64,000 nt of DNA from positions 917,501-981,500 of the forward strand of contig NBNI01000007.1 of NCBI GenBank assembly GCA_004379135.1, in the 5' to 3' direction. Position numbers and translations under genes: made by a program. Of this stretch, positions 61,354 to 64,000 are shown one piece after another (positions within the stretch are counted from its first letter, which is position 1; each line of letters opens with the position of its first letter). The notes beneath the pieces were generated by a model. That model was not told where the DNA came from, searched no databases, and worked only from the letters and a program-made list of their open reading frames with translations. The stretch comes from Acidimicrobiales bacterium mtb01 (GTDB lineage: Bacteria > Actinomycetota > Acidimicrobiia > Acidimicrobiales > Ilumatobacteraceae).

Positions 61354-62322
61354 GTGACGTCGAAGTACACCGTGATCGCCGGCGGGGTCGGTGCGGCCCG
61401 ATTCCTGCGCGGCTTGGCGGCCGCGGTCGATCCGAGCGGCATCACCGCCGTGGTCAACACCGGCGACGACGGTTGGATCAACGGCCTCTGGGTGTCACCC
61501 GATCTCGACACCGTCACGTACACCGTCTCGGGTGCGATCGACGGCGAGCGCGGCTGGGGACTCGGCGACGAATCGTGGCGCGTGATGGAGTCGGTGGGTC
61601 GCTACGCGACGGTGCGACCCGAGGGATCGAGCGCGGCCAACACGTGGTTCAATCTGGGCGACCGCGATCTGGCCACTCACCTCTACCGCACGGCCCGTCT
61701 CCGCGAGGGTGCGTCGCTCACCGCGCTCACCGACGAGATCCGGCGGGCCTGGAATCTCTCGCTGCGCATCGTTCCGATGTGCGACGAACCCGTCGCAACA
61801 CTCGTCGACATCGTCGACACCGACGGGTCGCAACGCCGAGTGTCGTTCCAGGAGTACTTCGTCCAACGCCGTCACGCGGTTCCGGTTCGCGCCGTGCACT
61901 TCGACGGTGCCACCGAGGCCGTTCCCGCGTTCCTTGCCGAAGTCGCCGCGGCCGACTGCGTCGTGATCGCCCCGTCGAATCCGATCGTGTCCATCGGACC
62001 CATCCGCGCGTTGGCCGGAGTGGACGCGGCCCTGGCGGCTCGTCGCGACTCGGTCGTCGCAATCTCGCCCATCATCGCGGGAGCCGCCCTCAAGGGCCCG
62101 GCCGACCGAATGCTCGTCGAACTCGGACACGAAGCGTCCGTGGTGGGCGTGGCCCGTTTGTACGCGCCGATCTGCTCAACCCTGGTGATCGACCGACGCG
62201 ACGCCGACTCGGTCGCGCGTGTGGAGGCCGAAGGGATGCGGTGCGTCGTGGCCGACACGATCATGTCGTCGCCCGACGTGGCGCGCGCGCTCGCCCTGAC
62301 GACCATCGGAGCGGTGGCATGA
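61354..62322 (+). CDS. cofD: 2-phospho-L-lactate transferase CofD (FbiA)
   Basis: A 322-residue enzyme that joins a lactyl/phosphoenolpyruvyl guanylate to Fo in F420 synthesis. VIAGGVGAARFLRGLA, VVNTGDDGWINGLWVSPDLD (binding of the deazaflavin and substrate), GRYATVRPEGSSAANTWFNLGDRDLATHL, and PSNPIVSIGPIRAL are characteristic. GTG 61354 begins 10 bases after the glycosyltransferase stop. The end overlaps cofE by 4 bases (ATGA), so the two are coupled. The actinobacterial name is fbiA. Confidence 0.95.
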   Translation: MTSKYTVIAGGVGAARFLRGLAAAVDPSGITAVVNTGDDGWINGLWVSPDLDTVTYTVSGAIDGERGWGLGDESWRVMESVGRYATVRPEGSSAANTWFNLGDRDLATHLYRTARLREGASLTALTDEIRRAWNLSLRIVPMCDEPVATLVDIVDTDGSQRRVSFQEYFVQRRHAVPVRAVHFDGATEAVPAFLAEVAAADCVVIAPSNPIVSIGPIRALAGVDAALAARRDSVVAISPIIAGAALKGPADRMLVELGHEASVVGVARLYAPICSTLVIDRRDADSVARVEAEGMRCVVADTIMSSPDVARALALTTIGAVA

Positions 62323-63059
62323 TGGATGCGATGAGCAATACGGGCCAACTCCGCCTCACCGCGTGGGGTGTCACGGGCATCGGCGAGATCAAGCCGGGCG
62401 ATCAACTCGGCGACGTGATCGTCGACGCATGTTGCGACGAACCCAACGGCCCGCTGGCCGACGGCGACGTCCTCGTCGTCACGCAGAAGATCGTCTCGAA
62501 GGCCGAGGGCCGCATGGTCGAGATCGATCCGACCGACCCGCTCTCGCACAAGGTCCTCGTTGAGCAAGAGGGTGTCCGGGTCGTGCGGCGACGCGGCGAC
62601 CTGATCATCACCGAGACCACGCACGGATTCATTTGCGCCAACAGCGGCATCGATCTGTCGAACGTCGAACGCGGATGGGCCGCGTTGCTGCCCATCGACA
62701 GCGACCGTTCGGCGCGACGCATCCGCGACATCGTTCGCGCGAAACTGGGCGTGAACGTGGGCGTCATCGTGTCCGACACGTTCGGCCGCCCCTGGCGCAA
62801 GGGCCTCACCGACGTCGCCATCGGCGTGGCTGGCATCGCCGCCGTCGTCGACCTGCGCGGAACGCCCGATGCGCTCGGTCGCGTGATGCAGGTGACCGAG
62901 GTGTGCGTCGCCGACGAGATCGCCTCCGCCGGCGAACTGGTGATGGGCAAGTCGAACGGAGTACCGGTGGCCGTGGTGCGCGGATGCGATCCGGAGTGGT
63001 TCCGCGAGTCGTCGATCGGCGAAATCGTGCGGCCGGCCAACGAAGACCTGTTCCGCTGA
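62319..63059 (+). CDS. cofE: Coenzyme F420:L-glutamate ligase CofE, stand-alone
   Basis: A 246-residue ligase that adds glutamates to F420. Motifs: GIGEIKPGDQLGDVIV, VVTQKIVSKAEGRMVEI, HGFICANSGIDLSNVERGW and IVSDTFGRPWRKGLTDVAIG. Mycobacterial FbiB has an extra C-terminal nitroreductase-like domain of about 200 residues; this protein ends right after the ligase part, so F420 dehydro-precursor reduction must be done by another protein. ATG 62319 (first of an ATGATG pair) overlaps the cofD stop. Confidence 0.92.
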   Translation: MMDAMSNTGQLRLTAWGVTGIGEIKPGDQLGDVIVDACCDEPNGPLADGDVLVVTQKIVSKAEGRMVEIDPTDPLSHKVLVEQEGVRVVRRRGDLIITETTHGFICANSGIDLSNVERGWAALLPIDSDRSARRIRDIVRAKLGVNVGVIVSDTFGRPWRKGLTDVAIGVAGIAAVVDLRGTPDALGRVMQVTEVCVADEIASAGELVMGKSNGVPVAVVRGCDPEWFRESSIGEIVRPANEDLFR

Positions 63060-63066
63060 CCACGGG

Positions 63067-63996
63067 TCAGCCGAGGAGTCGAGCCAGGCCCTCGTCGACG
63101 CTGGTGAACGACGACCAGCCCAGATGGAGACGGGCTCGAGCGGCCGACAACGCAACCCGAGACACGTGGTGCGTGCGCTTGGGTGCATCGGTGGCCGGGA
63201 CTCCCGCACCGATCGCCCGCCAGATGTCGCGCACCGAGGTCTGCACGCCGGTTCCGATGTTGAGAGCGAGTCCGCCGCCCTTCCCGGCTGCTCGAACCAA
63301 CGCGTCGACGGCATCGTCGATCCAGAGAAGGTCGCGCGTCTGACGTCCATCGCCGTGGAGCATGAATCCGGAGCCGGTGTCGCGGGCGGCGAGAGCCGCC
63401 GCCACCACGTTGCTCTCGGGGCGCATGCGCGTTCCGTACACGGTGGGCATGACCAGTGCGGTGTACTCGACCGCGTGACGATCGCGATATCCGGCCAACA
63501 CGTCGAGCATCGAGTTGGCGATGATTCCGCTCACGGTGACCGGCGTGCGTTCGTGATCCTCCCGCACCGGAAGGTCGCGCAACGGAATCTCGCCGTAGAC
63601 CTGGCTGGCCGGTAGGACGGCCACGACCTTCGACTTGGGCGACACCGAGCGAACCGCTTCGAGACACGCCACGAGAACGGCCAGGGCTTCGACGGCGAGC
63701 AAAGGTTGTCGGGCGTCGGATCCGAGGCCGCGGGAGAGGTACAGCACTTCGGGCGTTCGTCGTTCGAGCAGGGTCGACAGTTCGGGTGCGGCGGCGTCGA
63801 GCTGTTGAATCGAAAGCCGTGCGCCCCGTGCGCGGGCCTCGGCCAAGTTGGCCAGCGATCCGGTGGTGAAGTCGTCGATCACATCGACCGCGACGTCGTT
63901 GTCGAGCAATCGGTCGACGAGATGCGAACCGATGAATCCGGCACCGCCGATCACGACAGCCGACGACGGGGCGGCGACGGACGGTTTGCGGGGCAC
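63067..63996 (-). CDS. NAD-dependent epimerase/dehydratase-like protein with degenerate active site
   Basis: A 309-residue extended SDR. The Rossmann motif is VVIGGAGFIGSHLVDRLL, then VIDDFTTGSLANL and TRDLLWIDDAVDALV near the substrate side. The family's catalytic YGxSK region reads PVTVSGIIANSM: neither Tyr nor Lys is present, so the usual epimerase/dehydratase chemistry is not expected. It might bind a nucleotide sugar as a regulator, or have an altered chemistry. GTG 63996 is at the window edge; a stop-like TGA lies 1 base upstream on this strand. Last gene seen; convergent with cofE. Confidence 0.7.
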   Translation of the reverse strand: MPRKPSVAAPSSAVVIGGAGFIGSHLVDRLLDNDVAVDVIDDFTTGSLANLAEARARGARLSIQQLDAAAPELSTLLERRTPEVLYLSRGLGSDARQPLLAVEALAVLVACLEAVRSVSPKSKVVAVLPASQVYGEIPLRDLPVREDHERTPVTVSGIIANSMLDVLAGYRDRHAVEYTALVMPTVYGTRMRPESNVVAAALAARDTGSGFMLHGDGRQTRDLLWIDDAVDALVRAAGKGGGLALNIGTGVQTSVRDIWRAIGAGVPATDAPKRTHHVSRVALSAARARLHLGWSSFTSVDEGLARLLG

Positions 63997-64000
63997 GTCA

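Overview
The window is a GC-rich (about two thirds G+C by eye), densely coded chromosomal segment from an actinobacterium. The gene content fits a deep-branching, non-mycolate lineage such as Acidimicrobiia; that placement is inference. The evidence is a mycobacterial-type fused 2-oxoglutarate metabolism enzyme (Kgd), coenzyme F420 genes (cofD, cofE) with an F420-type LLM oxidoreductase, a UvrD2-type helicase with HRDC, a secA-prfB-ftsE-ftsX run, a DUF3499-manB-Trm112-ahcY run and a DUF5719/family-2 glycosyltransferase pair. I see no tRNA or rRNA gene, CRISPR array, insertion sequence, integrase or phage gene. No stretch over 300 bases lacks a gene.

Layout. 1-5.7 kb: cut PH-domain membrane protein, uvrD2, and a reverse operon of an unusual NYN-S1-lysine-tail protein, xthA and a PaaI-type thioesterase, then a HAD hydrolase. 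5.7-15.5 kb: kgd, a cupredoxin lipoprotein, a PuuD-like membrane protein, the ettA operon, and a 621-residue membrane protein with a duplicated His/Cys-rich domain. 15.5-30.9 kb: mixed metabolism and envelope genes (orphan PEP-utilising mobile-domain protein, UbiB kinase, amidotransferase, SDR, alpha/beta hydrolase, two L,D-transpeptidases, SurE, enoyl-CoA hydratases, MenB, TrmH, PurU, truncated haemoglobin). 31-39.3 kb: secA-prfB-ftsE-ftsX, a second HAD hydrolase, ComF and a carboxylesterase. 39.5-43.2 kb: a 1226-residue secreted lipoprotein with a DUF6777 head and eight Cys-bracketed Trp-rich repeats, the most novel object here. 43.2-64 kb: YczE, ahcY with a structured leader, Trm112, manB, GT-C-like membrane protein, CPBP protease, DUF3499, ftsH, thioredoxin-like protein, DUF5719, large family-2 glycosyltransferase, flippase, GDP-mannose dehydratase, GT4 glycosyltransferase, cofD, cofE, and a degenerate epimerase at the right edge.

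How genes work together. ManB, GDP-mannose 4,6-dehydratase, the three glycosyltransferase-like proteins and the flippase look like a surface-polysaccharide and glycan-export set. CofD and CofE make F420, which the LLM oxidoreductase probably uses. SecA, FtsEX and the L,D-transpeptidases serve secretion and wall remodelling.

Expression. Many starts here appear leaderless: a TAnnnT -10 hexamer lies 6 or 7 bases before the start codon of eleven genes, and a CAnnnT hexamer lies 6 bases before five more. I used this to set several starts. The high GC content creates many long antisense open frames, which I discarded.
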